Assembly (NCBI RefSeq): GCF_000972845.2
Contig: NC_040016.1
Location: forward strand, 1,136,701-1,200,700
Direction: 5' to 3'
DNA: 64,000 nt
Source: Larimichthys crocea
Taxonomy: Eukaryota > Chordata > Actinopteri > Sciaenidae
The stretch's first letter is position 1. Every line of letters begins with the position of its first letter. Made by a program: the position numbers and the translations under genes. Positions 12,799 through 25,629 of this stretch are shown here, one piece after another. A model generated the notes under the pieces. It was not told the origin of the DNA. It saw only the letters and a list, made by a program, of their open reading frames with translations, and did not search any database.

Positions 12799-14080
12799 CT
12801 ACAGACAGAGACAAAAAAGCAAGAAAGAGACAAAGAACACATTTAGGAGACGCTCCAGACTTTGGTTTCCTTGGCAGTCACACACCTCACCTCATTCTTC
12901 CTCCTCTAACAAAACTCCAAGTCATATGCATGTGGGCTGATCCATTTTCTGATCCACTAACTTGCATCCATTGTGTCTCCTGATCGATTGGCCACAGTAG
13001 ATACACTCCCTCCATGTGTGTGACTAACTTGTACCCAGCTTTAGTTTCTCTTCTCTCTCATCATTTCTCTGTTTCCCTGACCACTGTTGCTATGATACAA
13101 AGTAGACCAAGCAGCGCAGTGGGAGATGGTCTTCCATGCTATATGGTAGATGTTGTTCTCATGCCGACTAGTGTACTCTGCTGATCAGTGCCACGCACAT
13201 CTGCCAGGGAATGGAAAGAGTGGATAAGCCGTCTCCTGCCTTCGTCGCCCCTGCGATTCATTTGGCTTTCATTCAGTGTGGCTGAGGCTCGTAAATTATT
13301 ACGTCCTCTCTACACATAACACCGAGGGGGCCAATGGACGAAAACTCCTCATGCTGTGAATGCTTGAGTCCGCTTGCGTGCATGTGTAGGTACAACACTG
13401 TAGAGACAGGGGGGTGGTTTTATATTTATGTGGTACAGTGCCTGCTGATCAGCCCATGGGCCATCTGTCTCATCTTCAGTTCTAGTCTTTTCACGCAACG
13501 GGACTCTCACTTCATGGCCTTCTCTTTGCCTCTGGCTACACTCTGCGTGCTCGCCTGCATGTTTGTACATTTGTGCGTCTGACTTTCTCAGGCTGTACTC
13601 CTGAAAATGTGCTTCACAGATGTATGACGATACTACTTGACGTGGTTCGAGTTATCCAGAAAAACTGCGTGTTGGGGGAAATCTTGCTCAGTGTTGCTCT
13701 CTAGTGGAGAGAATTTAAGACATCAGTTAACAAACAAAAAAAAAAAACCCAAAACTGATGTCTCCGACATAATTTGAGCAGTGTATGTCATTTTAGCGCT
13801 TAAGTTGCGGAGGAACTGCATGCCATCCATAACAACACATTCAGCGGGTGGCTTAACGGGGATGTGTGATAGGAATACTTTGGACCGGCAAGAAAAGAAA
13901 GCCATATTTTAACAAGCAGACTAACAAGCAGGGGGTGTTTATAAACAAATGTCTAAAGTAAGGAATACATATTTCATTAACCAGTGAGATCTAGATAATA
14001 ATGTTGTGGTGATTTTGACCATCCGTTAAATAATTCATGAATGAATGAATGAATGAATAACAGGCTGAACAGTGTATGAA

Positions 14081-14112
<32 letters not shown>

Positions 14113-14965
14113 ACAATAATGACCCCAAGAGTTGAGTTGAGGGAGTAAAAATGTAAACTAGATTCATACATGATGACCTAAAACTGACACACATACACTC
14201 CACCCGTCCTCCTCCTCCTCCTCCTCCTCCTCCCCCCAAATGCAGCTCGATTCTCACCTTCACTGCCTTAGCAACCATAAGCACACATCAACATCAAATG
14301 AACACAAACATAAACACGCATACACACAAACACACAAACACACACACACACACACATACACACACGCATACAGACACGCACATCGGGATTGTGACTAAAT
14401 AAATGCACAGCTGGTCTGGGAGGTTTCGTGCCAGTCAGGAAAGGAGATCTACGGTTCAATGGTCTATTTTATGTTTTAAAGAGAAATACACAGGGAGATA
14501 GACGCACGCACGCATGCACGCGCGCGCACACACACACAGACACACACGCGCACAGAAAGCATCTGAATTCCTTCAGCGTGAACCACTCTCATCCTCTCTC
14601 ATCCCCATCCCTTTATGCTAAACGCTTTCAAAAGCACTCACAAACCAGCTACTCGGCGGGGGGGAAACGCTGGCGAGCATCGCACGGTTGGAAAAAAAAA
14701 GCAAACCCCTATCCCGACACGCTCAGAGCCTACCGACGGCACAACTCTCCTTCCGTTATTTATCTGCTGTCGGTTAACCGTGCTCCACCAACACAGTCGC
14801 TGCTTCAGCACCAGCGTCCGTGTTTTTGGGACGGGCTAGAAGAAAGGGAAAGCCCTGTCGTTATCTCTCTCCCCCTCTATGGCTCCGTCCCTTCGTCGCC
14901 TCGTCTGAACCCCGGATAGCAGGACTCTGCCACCTCAAATAAAAAACCCCTTATTTCTCTCTTAC
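12799..14965 (-). other. camta1: camta1 first intron
   Basis: 2.2-kb intron. It carries a (GAAT)n run near 14037-14059, a TG run at 14088-14112, a GGA/TCC triplet repeat at 14207-14233 and CA/GC-rich microsatellites at 14325-14365 and 14500-14550. The stretch 13190-13330 is non-repetitive. No exon recognised here. Confidence 0.6.
14207..14233. repeat. (TCC)n trinucleotide repeat
   Basis: Nine uninterrupted TCC-type triplets followed by a C run. Open frames reading this as poly-Gly or poly-Ser are artefacts. Confidence 0.9.
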
Positions 14966-14990
14966 CTTCCGGCTTGTTTTCGGCAGCCAT
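14966..14990 (-). CDS. camta1: camta1 first coding exon (preferred frame MAAENKPE)
   Basis: First coding exon of camta1 on the minus strand. An ATG at 14990-14988 (purine at -3, G at +4) reads M-A-A-E-N-K-P-E plus one base, then donor GTAAGA at 14965. This phase-1 ending fits both the 96-nt cassette exon and the CG-1 exon. The same DNA is also open in another frame from ATG 15013-15011, reading MRRAAEGKWLPKTSRK, which closely resembles the human CAMTA1 N-terminus (EGKWLPKTSRK). That frame ends in phase 0 and hits a stop at once when joined to either downstream exon seen here. I therefore prefer the shorter frame, but an unseen exon could rescue the longer one. Confidence 0.7.
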
Positions 14991-15420
14991 TTCCCCTCCG
15001 CCGCGCGCCTCATCCCTCCTCCTCCTCCTCTTCCTCCTCCTCCTCCTCCTCGACTCGACCTAGTGGTGGTGGAGGTGGTGGTGGTGGTTGCTGCGCGGGG
15101 GGGAGGGAGAGAGAGAGCGAGAGAGAGAGAGAGAGAGAGAGGGAGGGAGGGAGGGAGGACCACGCGCGTGCACAGAGAGGACAGCTCAAGGAGGGGGGCG
15201 GGGCTGAAAAGAAGGGGTGGCGGGGCGAGCCTGCCGCGTTCAGCCACGCTATTGGACCAAAGGCGGAGGATTGACAGCGGGGATCCGTGATGGTGACTCG
15301 CGGAATTCTCCATCCCTCCGTTTATTCGCGTTGGCCCCGCCTCCTGACGTACACGCGCACTCCTTCCTCTCTCTCTCTCTCTCTCCTCTCACGTCACTGA
15401 ACGACGTCTGTATTCGAGGA
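14991..15420 (-). promoter_or_regulatory. camta1: camta1 5' UTR/promoter, CpG-rich with GA tract
   Basis: GC- and CpG-rich DNA immediately upstream of camta1 exon 1. It contains TCC/GGA triplets (15015-15050), a GA run (15109-15142) continuing as GGGA units, and a GGGGCGGGGC Sp1-like site near 15196-15206. No TATA box was seen, which fits a CpG-island promoter. The exact start site cannot be read from sequence. Confidence 0.55.
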
Positions 15421-17989
15421 CACCTTGACAGCCTCCCACAGCATCATCATCATGCTCATCATCGTCTTCTCTCTCTCTCTTCCTCATACACACACACACA
15501 CGCACACACGCTCGCGCGCACACACATATACAAACGCGTGCGCTCATTTCTTCATATGCAAACCCAGTGGGCTGTTGAGAAAATGCGATGTAAGGTCGCG
15601 TCTCGCCATAAATTATGAACCCCTCTTGAATCTAAATGAAAAGATCTGCCTGAGAGAGAGACTCAGATTTTTTTTAGCGGGTGCTGTCATCCGCTGTGGG
15701 TGCTGAAGCTCGTGGTGCTGAAAGGACAGCTCCGCACGCGCCTACACAGGCTGACTGTGCGCACTCTCCTACCTGCTTTCTTTGAGCTGTGTTATTGAAC
15801 TGAAGTGATGAGAGGTCAGGTGAAAACTTATAGGATGAAATGGAAAGCATGTCCCCTCCCTCCCTCCAACACCACCCTGTGTCTTGTTTCGCTGTCACCT
15901 ATTTTGGCTCTGAGGTTATAACGCCTACATTCTCACTGATACTACAGTTTTGTGTCCCTTCTAAATAGTAGGGCTTAACTGGGACTATTATGTTCTTGTT
16001 TCAAACACACACACACACACACACTGTCACTCTGTGGCTCGGGGTAGAATATCGCCTTTGCACCAAAGCCTTGTGTTTGACAGAGACAATCCTCTTCGTA
16101 GACACGCTCCACAGAAATCTGAGGTTTTGAATGGTTTGTCTACAGCTACGTATGCTTTGCGTAGACTCTAAGCGCAGAGGCACACGCGGCTCTTGGCATC
16201 GACAGAGTTCAGGCATGATGAATGACAATGAGGAACAACTATGTTTGTAGCCAACAAAAATAGATCTGTTTAATTAAAACCTGCAAAACCTTGTGTCCAA
16301 ATCCGATAGAGGGAATTATGCTGCATGCAAACACATTCAACAAGACAACTGTCATTTCATAAAGCGGGAGTATACGGCATTAAGGATGGCAGATATAACT
16401 TTACTTGGAAACTATAAAGGTAGACCTGAACTGCACTTTAGTATAATTTTGAGGCATCCGTATTTTTATTAAGCATTTCCACTTTCTGACAAATAATGGA
16501 TTGATAATGGTCTAGTAATAAAACTGATGCAGGAAATATGCAGCGTTGTTTGTCATTTCAGCTCTGAAAACGTCTTACTGAGAACAACACAATACTGTAC
16601 TTTCTACTTCACTATATTGATCTGACAGCTATAGTTACTTAGTACTTTTTTAAAATTTAATCCAAACATGGGATGAACCTCCAAAATAAAACACTTATAG
16701 ATCGAGCATTGTTTGCATTTAAAATTTGCTCCACCATGACTAACAACAATACAATGCTGTTTGCATGAGGCATCAGTAATAATAGCCCAGTTATGTGATA
16801 TATAGAGTGGTGGAAGTACAAGTCAGTATATTTATGTTTCTGAATTATCATTACTGATGCATTAACATGTGAGCAACATTTTAATAATGTAGCTTATCGC
16901 GAGGAAGCTCATTTTAATGACTTGGTAGGTCAAACCATATCAATGCATATTCTATAAAATGTTTTGCTTGTACAATCTAAATCTATAGAAACTGATAGAT
17001 AAATGCAATGGTGAAAGAGTGCAATATTAAAAAGATGGAATTGATGTATAAAGAAGCATAAAACAATCAACTACCTACCTATTTAGTGACATGCGCCAAC
17101 CTATATAACAACAGGCCAACATAACGGCCTTTACTTTGAAGTACATATCGGTGGCAACAGTAGACTACAATCAGAACACTTCTCACATCACTGTGACAAA
17201 TGAGAATAGTGAGGGGAAAACAACAGAGACTCAACACACAAAACAAAGCCAGAAAAGCCCCAGGTTCACAATATGGCAATTAATTTGTGGTAATTTACCT
17301 GCAAAGTTTATCTGTAACTTTGCAAATATGCATGAAAGGAAAAATATCAATTGGCTTAATAAGGGAGTTGGTGGTTAATTAGCTGCTCTTGAGGACTTGG
17401 CCTCAGTGTCAAAAACTAGTTATGAGACTGTCAGTATTTAATCAGCGAGCATGCATAACTGCATATTCCTGAATTGATGTTAAATCAAAATATCACATAG
17501 CAAACCTCTAACAAATTGCAGAAACAGGGGTGATGAGAGGCCCAGCAGCTTGTTGCTTTAAACATACCAGGTACGGTATGTATTAAACACATAAATCATT
17601 CTGATTGGATTTTTGATAGAGTACTCCTAATAATTAAATGTGTGTGAGTATTTTTGAATCAAAGCTAAGGAGTGTCGTGGTTGTTCAGCCAATCAGCGTT
17701 GAGAACCGGCGTTAGCCACATAGACGCTAGTTTTCCGTGAGAAAGAAAGTAAGAAGACAGAGATGGATGCTGCCTTACACAATGACAAACACAATACCTT
17801 CTGAAAAGAAGAAAAAAACACTCCTCACGGTGGTTTTCCTTCTTGTCTGAACGTGTCAAATCTTTCTCACGCTGAGCTCACAACGCAGCCGACAGAGGGC
17901 GATACAACAACTTCCGCTTTCGTTTGGCCGTCTGACCAATGAGCTTCAAGAGCACCGCAGAGGTGGGCGGGACCGGAGCAAACGCAAAC
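15421..17989. other. Divergent intergenic region between camta1 and dnajc11
   Basis: 2.6 kb between two genes transcribed away from each other. It contains a CT run and CA/CG microsatellite (15470-15530), a CA run at 16003-16022 and a repeat fragment at about 16570-16850. The last 300 bp before dnajc11 become richer in CpG and probably hold its promoter. No gene recognised. Confidence 0.55.
16570..16850. mobile_element. Fragment of a 'tacttgagta' class teleost repeat
   Basis: It contains GTACTTTCTACTTCACTATATTG, a phrase 'ATCTGACAGCTATAGTTACTTAGTACTTTT' (recognised in parts) and near its end GAGTGGTGGAAGTAC. These are diagnostic phrases of the same interspersed repeat family seen more completely at 46.1-47.4 kb. 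No coding capacity. Confidence 0.45.
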
Positions 17990-18579
17990 ATGGCGGCGTC
18001 CGTAGATGATGATTTTGAGTTTAATAACCAGGACTACTACTCTCTGCTCAACGTCAGGAAAGAGGTACGGTCTGTTCTGTTTTACAGTGACACCAAACGG
18101 TGACGGGGACCGTTCACCGTGACCGTGAGGTAGGTTTCCATTGAGCAGGAGGAGGTCTGCAGTCAGCACATCCTCCCCTCAGCTGAGCGCCGCTCTTCTT
18201 CTTCTTCTTCATCATCATCAGCACCATCATCCGTAGAGACCGGCTGATGCTGCAGACCGAGCATGAACAAGCACGATATTTCAGCGACAGTTAAAACCTG
18301 AATGCAGCCAGTGTTTGCACAAAATGATTCTGCATATTAAAGTCTGTGTCGATGAGCGCTCTCTCAAATCTCAGCTTTCATTAAACAGAAGAGACAGAGA
18401 GGCCCGAGGAGGACTTGTGCTTGATGTTCAGCTGGATAACGTGTGGTACCATTAGGTAGCTGTAGCCTAACTCACAGGAAGTACGTTATCACACGTTTAA
18501 TTCCCTTTAATCCACTTTAGTGTCAGTGGTAGCTGTTTTTCAATTCCTCTTTTAAAAACAGGATGTTTTAATGCAGCAG

Positions 18580-18637
<58 letters not shown>

Positions 18638-21600
18638 TAGACAAATTACACAAAGTGACAAGTGACAACATAAGAATAAAAATATACTATAAAGCAAACT
18701 ATACATAATAAAATATCAAAAAAAACAATAGTAAATACGATAAAATAAAATATATTGTACAGAGGTATATACAGCAAGTTGGCAGTGTTGATATGTACAA
18801 AGTAAGGAGAAATGTGAGGTGACTGTAGATTGTAGATTATGACCTAGCTGTTGTTATGCAGTGTACAGTAGATGAATCAAATAGTAAATTAATCCGAATC
18901 AATTTTGATAATCTTTTTTTTTTTTTCAAGCTAAAATGCACTTGCCAGTTCCAGACTCTCACAAGTGAAATTATTCTGCTTTCTCCCATACTGTACTGTA
19001 CTTGTACTGTATGTATCATTATTAAGCAGGTCTAGATGAAAATAGTCCATAGTCAGCTTTTAAATCAGCTGTGAGGACTTCCTAAAGGTTGTGATGTGTC
19101 CCCAACACAGCCTACCCAGACCAGGTGGGCTGCAGTCTGTTGGTGTGGCCGTGTGTCACTCAGAAAACACACAGACAGTCAGAAGAGAGGCTTGTTTATA
19201 TTAATAAGACATCATCACACAAAATGTTCTTGCTAGAGCTTCTGGAAAATAGAGAAAATGTAAAATTATATTATTAACAAAGCATAAATATTTTTTATGG
19301 TAATCAATACATCAAATAAACCACTGAAAAAGTGTAAAACATGGGCCCTTTAATTGGTTTTATATGATATGATATGAGTACATTTAAGAGTAAATTGAGG
19401 TTGTCTGGACAAAAATAGCAATTTAAAGATAAGATAAGATAAGATAATACTTTATTGATCCCACAACTGGGAAATTCACTTATTACAGCAGTGAAAAATA
19501 GAAACCAAGGAGGGAAACACAAGTGTACATATTTACAAAAAGTCCAAACTTTTTCTGGTTTTCAGTTACACTTACAGTTAATTGAATAATCAACAGGTAT
19601 TTGGCAGTTTAGTCAATAACAGAAATAATTGTCAATTGCAGTCCTGCTCAGGAGTGAGACCTCTCCTCTCTTGTCACAGGCTACATTGGAGGAGCTAAAG
19701 GCGTCATATCGGAGGCTGTGTATGCTCTACCATCCTGACAAACATCGAGACCCCGAGCTTAAAAGCCAGGCTGAACAACTTTTCAACCAGGTGCACCAGG
19801 CATACGAAGGTAAGGACGCTTGCAAGTATACACCACTTGGAATTTAAACCATTTAGTTTAATATTTTTATTGTTAACTCAAACAGTGTTACTTCCAGAGA
19901 GGACCGGGGCATTAAAGCAGACAAATTCCCATACGAAACACAAAATCACCAAATATCTACATTAACTGAAACATCCCTGTTTCTCCTCAGTGCTGAGCGA
20001 TGCTCACTCCAGAGCCATCTATGACATCTTTGGGAAGAAAGGACTGGAGGTGGAAGGCTGGGAGGTATGTATTCTGTCTAACATAACTTTATTTTTTTGT
20101 TCTAAAGTTGAGTGGTTTTGCTGATACATTATACATACAGTATAAACATATCTTCACTAGCAATACCTTACGGTGATGATGCTGTGTAGGTGGTGGAGAG
20201 GAAGAGAACTCCAGCAGAAATTCGAGAGGAGTACGAAAGGCTGCAGAGAGAACGAGAAGAGAGAAGACTGCAGCAAAGAACTAACCCTAAGGTTTTCTGA
20301 GTCACAAATATAACACATTCCTCTGTCAGCTTCACTGCTTTCACTGCATTTATTGTGTGGGCCACCACTTTTATGCAGATATAATACATTGTGTAATACA
20401 ACTCAACTTTGACTGGATAGTTTCCACATTCATTTCATGTATTATTTATTTATTTAGTTCCAGGAAGGTGACCTTTTCCTTACTTATTTACTCACATTAC
20501 CACCATAATAACCATATTATTTATTATGTTTTCTATTCTTATTACTATCCTATTTTTTCTCACTTTTAATTAAAGAAATTTTAAGAGTTATTAAAAATAT
20601 ATTTCACTATGATTGTACTTATATGTGACAAATAAATTGAATTAAATTATGTCCCTTACCCTTTTTCCTAGTTTCTTAATTAGCTCTGTCAATCTTTGCC
20701 CTTCACTCCCTCATTATTCAGGGAACCATCAGTGTCGGTGTAGATGCAACAGACCTGTTTGATCGCTATGATGAGGACTTTGAAGAGATGCCAGGAGGAG
20801 GGTTTCCTCATATTGAAATCAACAAGATGCACATTTCCCAGTCCATAGAGGTACAACAGAACACAGAGTCACTTGGCATTTACCCGCAACGCAGCTGGGC
20901 CAGGTTCACTGTAGTGTTCTCTGTTTTATCAGGTGCAACTTTCCTGTCTTTTTTTAGGCTCCTTTGACGAACTCTGACACAGCAGTGCTGTCTGGCTCAC
21001 TCTCAACACATAACGGGAATGGAGGGGGCAACATTAACATGACTGTACGAAGGGTTACGTCAGCCAAGGGCTGGGGAGAGGTATGCGCTCTGATAGACGC
21101 ATGTGCACACACATGAAGACAAAGTATGTGCAATATAATAGAAAATATACAAATATAGAGTCTATAGAGGCGCTTTTTTAAAAAGATATTTTGAATATGC
21201 TTTGTGTTAAATGTTAGGACGGGATAATACTAATAATGCATTCGTCTCTGCAGGTGGAGTTGGGTGCAGGAGACATACTTGGACCTCTCATTGGGTTAAA
21301 AGTGTTCCGCAACGTCACTCCACGGTGGTAAGGCCTGACTGTTTTTTATTTATAGGGGACTAGAATACATTCTGTAACAACATGTGAACCACATTCTCTG
21401 TGTCTTGAATGTTCTTTCTTTTTATATCCTCTTTTGACATTTCTCTGTCCAGTTTCTTAACAGCCCAGTGCGGTCTGCAGTTTTCTCCTCGGGGTTTACG
21501 GCCCAGCTGTTCTCTGATGACGGCACGCCACCTGGACCAAAACACCATGGGTTATCTGCAGTGGCGCTGGGGGCCCAATAGCGCCATGACCACTAGCCTG

Positions 21601-24600
21601 GTCCGAGACACAAAGAGCAGCCACTTTACTCTAGCTCTGCAGGTACACACAAAGCACAAGCACAAATGCTTATGAACTGTACCTGTATATCAGTAAGCTA
21701 AACATAGTTTGTACTGTGACTGAAATTTGACCTGTGTCAACCTTAGTTTTGCTATTTTTTCACTCTAATGCATTATCTCTCCTAACTTCACCCCTTCCAG
21801 CTGGGTGTGCCCCACTCTTACCTGATGATGAGCTACCAGTACAAGTTCCAGGATGAAGACCAGACTAAAGTTAAAGGCTCTGTTAAGTACGTCTGTCTGC
21901 TTATTCTGTTGATTAGCTGATGGAGTTTCCTTGTCAAAGTACTTTAAAGAGCAACTTAACACCAGCTGAAAACACGCTTTTCTGCATGGTATTATGTTAT
22001 TCTTTAATTGACTAGAAGGATTTAAAGTGGTTTTTAATTTAATTTTCTTGTTATTACAACAACAACAACATTGTAAAATGATTGTTACACAACAAGAACC
22101 TTTTTTGAAATGTTTCATAGTCACAAGAAAGCAATTTTCTTTCATATATTAAGATGAAAAGAAAATGAAGAAACCACGAGGACTTTATGACCTTAAATAT
22201 CAAACAACATCCTATATAAACCATATAATAATGTGACCCACAAACTTTGGGCTGCACTTCAGTTTGTTTTCCTTTATTTCTAATAGCAATAATAGTTTAT
22301 TTATAGAGCAGATTTCCAAGAAATAAACACAAAGTGCTTTTCACAGTGAGGACAATTAAAGACAGTGGCATATGCAGCATTAAAAGCAGTGCAGGAGATA
22401 AAAAGCAGCATACAATTATACAGCAAATTTGAGAAATATAAAAAGATGTAAACTTATAATAAAATAAATAAAACATTCATAAATACAGAAATTAATATAA
22501 AATGGTGTTTAACAAAAAAAAAAAGGAGAAGGCCATTAGCCGCACATATTAGATCTGAAAACATCTCCTGGCTGTACAATTTGCTCAGCCTTACTGTAAC
22601 TCTAATGGTCTCTGTTTATTTTTGTGCTTCTGCCTTTTCAGGACAGGCTGGTTTGGTACTGTGGTGGAATATGGAGCAGAGAGGAAGATCAGCCGACACA
22701 GTGTCCTGTCAGCCACTGTCAGCATCGGGGTCCCACAGGGAGTCACACTCAAGATCAAGTACTTGCCAACCTAAAATATGATCCAATTCTCCAGTGGGCA
22801 CTTATTTCACTGTATAATTGTCTAATCTGTGTCTGTATATTTTTGCTGGTATTTCCATGCAGGTTGGCGCGCGCCAGTCAGACGTACCTGTTTCCAATCC
22901 ATCTGACAGATCAGCTGCTGCCCAGCGCTGTCTTCTACGCCACCGTGGGACCTCTGCTGCTCTACGTGGCTATCCACAGACTGATCGTCATCCCATATAC
23001 ACAAGCACAGAAAGAACAGTCAGTACACCTCCTGTCCTCATAACTTCCCATTTCAGTCTGACACTAGCAGCATCTCACTTTGCCACAGTTGTAGAATTAT
23101 TATTTTTTATTTACATATTATTTTGTATCTACGAGGGATAGTTCGACTAGAAAACTTCATGTCCATCAGCTGAAGGCGACTACGCAGCCCCTAGCTGTGT
23201 AGGAATGCAACATTTTGCCTATGGGTGTACTATCAGGGTTTCTTTTACACTTACACTGTCATCATAGTTACCCTCCGTAGTGAATCCCAGTGGGTGATTG
23301 TTGATGTCTGCTTTGTGTGTCTTCTCAGAGAGCTGGAGTTGCAGAGGAAGAGCTCTGCCACAGACATCGCCAAGAAGAAGCAGGAGGCAGAGTCTGCCGT
23401 GAGTACTCGCATACAACCACACATCTTATCTGTTGTGTGTGGGGGGGGATCATTGATGATTGTTTCTAGGTTCAGCTCTCCTCATCTCGTCTAAAAAACT
23501 TCTGTCCTATTCTATTTTGCGCTCCTTCTCGACGCCCCCCTCCTCTCCCTCCCCCTCCTCCTCCTCCTCGTCTTTCTCCCCCGGCTCCTCTGCAGGTTCT
23601 GCTGATGCAGGAGTCTGTGAGGAGAATCATAGAAGCGGAAGAATCCAAGATGGGTGAGGGAACACAAGCGTGCACGCGCGTGCAGACACACACACACGCA
23701 CACAGACACTACAATAGTGTGAGACACAGAACTTTTTTCTTTAGTTTGCAGCCAGCACCAAAAAACTTGGTAAAAATCCAAGTGTGTAATTCAAACGCAC
23801 ATCTCCTGGTTGTTAACTGCATAATATACTGTAGCTGCAGGATACTGTTTTTCCAAGTCTGACTTCCATCATATACCGCTGTGCTTCACAGTGATGTTGA
23901 AGCAGCCTATCTTCATTTTGCAGTGTTTACATAGGTTAAGTCTGTGCACAGAACACCAGAGTGTATGCTGACATAAATCAAATTATTTCCGTCTGGATTT
24001 CCTGTTGTATTTGTGTAGAGGCTGCATGTGATTATTTTAAGAGTCAGTCACTACATGATGTGATGTGTTCACAGCACCTCCTAGATACACTGTGTAAGAA
24101 GAGAGGTAGAATTTCTAACATAGTAGCAAGACTGTGGTTGCCATGCCACAGCTTGATATGGATGACAGAGTGACTGTGTTTGCACAGAATTCACACAGCA
24201 ACACTTATAATTGGCTATTACTCATGAAGTGCCACTGGTATTCTGTGCTTTATTCCAGTGTGTTTGCTCTCTGTTGAGCCTAAAAATTTCTGCATAGTTA
24301 CACAATGTTAAGTGCTTTTGTGCATTGCTGTCCAGGTCTGATCATCCTGAATGCCTGGTATGGAAAGTTTGTGTCAGACACCAGCCAGAAGCAGGAGAAA
24401 GCGAAGGTCATTGACGTCACTGTGCCGCTACAGTGTCTGGTCAAGGACTCCAAACTCATTCTCACCGAGTCCTCTAAGGTGTGTGTGTTTACATGTCAGT
24501 GTGTCCATTTGATTATATACAAATCTATGGAAAGTCAGTGAGGTCATTATCCATAGTCTTTTCCCTTTCGTTAGATTTTTTTTTGCCTGCTAACATAGTT

Positions 24601-25629
24601 CTATATCGGCAGCTGGTGTTTAGAAACGCTGTGTGGAATGGAAGTCTGCATTTGTGAAAGCTGCTTTATACGCATGCACGCGTGTAACGCTGACTGCTGT
24701 TTATGCCGGTGTTCATTTTGATAGCACATTTTTTATTTAGTTTTTCAGTAAATTTAGTCGACTAATATCTGGGTATAGTTAGTATAGTGTTGTTTCTCCT
24801 GAAGGGAAAAATATTACAGTTAAGATTAATTTACAATCTAAGATTAGTAGTTCTGGGTAATAGATAATCAAATCTCTGCTTTGATCTCTTCCCAACTTGT
24901 CCCTCCCTTACATTTTCGTCTTGTTTTCATTCAGTGACGAAAATTGAATAGGTTTTGTCATCAGAGACAAAATGTTGACGGAAAATGATGCTGAAAATTT
25001 TTAGTCAATAAAATGAACACTAGTTTATTCCTTGTTGTGTATATGTGAACGCATTAATGTTAATAACGCCATGTTTAAAAAACAAAACAAAAACAACTTT
25101 AACAGCGTGTAGGCGTAAACAGATGCATATAGGACAGTGTTTAAATATACACACCATGGAATTAATGGCAGGTGGCAGCAGAGGTCTTAGTATGCCCTCC
25201 GCCGGCTGTTTGCAATAGCATTTATAAACACCAGCTGGTGATATTAAATATTAACAATTTATTAACTATATAAAACGGTAGTGAAAAGGAGGCGAATAAT
25301 GACCTCTTCTGCTTTCCATACACTCTGTATACATGCATACCAACTGTTTCTCTGTGTGCAGGCAGGATTGCCCGGCTTCTATGACCCCTGTGTAGGAGAG
25401 GAGAAGAGTCTTAAATTACTGTACCAGTTCAGAGGTGTCATGCACCAAGTCATCTCTGCAGACACTGATTCTCTACGGATACCCAAGCAATGTTAGTATG
25501 CAGCCGCTTGAACAAACTGTTATTATGGTATAGCATAACTACAACAAGCTTACATATATGCATGCATCCATGTTCAAATGATGTATTTTTGTTGTCTTTT
25601 CAGCTCACAGAATTGAATCTGAGTCCTAG
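17990..25629 (+). CDS. dnajc11: DnaJ heat shock protein family member C11
   Basis: Complete 560-aa protein; the human protein is about 559 aa. Coding exons: 17990-18064, 19680-19809, 19991-20064, 20190-20291, 20722-20850, 20958-21080, 21254-21327, 21453-21642, 21801-21886, 22642-22758, 22863-23018, 23329-23398, 23596-23653, 24336-24478, 25362-25491, 25604-25629. All have GT-AG borders and compatible phases. The J domain is near residues 14-82 with the HPD tripeptide at 43-45 ([12 protein letters not shown]). The long middle part and the C-terminal DnaJ-C11 region ([25 protein letters not shown]) match the family. Known role of the family: a J-protein of the mitochondrial outer membrane, associated with the SAM/MICOS bridging complex and cristae organisation. 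The start ATG has a good context (A at -3, G at +4). Intron 1 (1.6 kb) carries a TAGA microsatellite and a LINE tail; intron 9 carries a repeat fragment; intron 14 carries a short TIR element. No frame breaks. Confidence 0.97.
18580..18637. repeat. (TAGA)n microsatellite in dnajc11 intron 1
   Basis: About 14 copies of TAGA. The AT-rich 200 bp that follow resemble body sequence of a minus-oriented retroposon tail, as at 34.1 and 38.4 kb, but without the clear 'TTTATTGATCCC' core. Confidence 0.85.
19420..19500 (-). mobile_element. 3' tail of a non-LTR retrotransposon (minus orientation)
   Basis: (AAGAT)n units are followed by ACTTTATTGATCCCACAACT and then GGGAAATTC. Read on the minus strand this is a GGGATCAATAAAGT polyadenylation-type tail ending in short tandem repeats, the hallmark 3' end of abundant fish LINE-like elements. 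Only the tail is present. Confidence 0.6.
22270..22500. mobile_element. Interspersed repeat fragment in dnajc11 intron 9
   Basis: It contains AGTTTATTTATAGAGCA and later AAAGTGCTTTTCACA, phrases common to a widespread teleost repeat tail, followed by AT-rich sequence. A shorter relative is seen at 38255-38330 (TTTATATAGCACCTTTAAA). Family not determined. Confidence 0.45.
24707..25022. mobile_element. Short TIR element (MITE-like) in dnajc11 intron 14
   Basis: The left end GGTGTTCATTTTGATAGC and the right end GTCAATAAAATGAACACTAG form an imperfect inverted pair about 315 bp apart. The interior is non-coding, with GACGAAAATTGAATAGG and TGTTGACGGAAAATGATG phrases. This fits a non-autonomous DNA transposon. 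The superfamily is not determined. Confidence 0.55.

Noticed and set aside
14951..15313. A 120-aa protein upstream of camta1
   Set aside because: Most of it is GA/TCC repeat read in a Ser/Pro/Gly-rich frame. Only the last 16 codons overlap the real exon 1, in its alternative frame.
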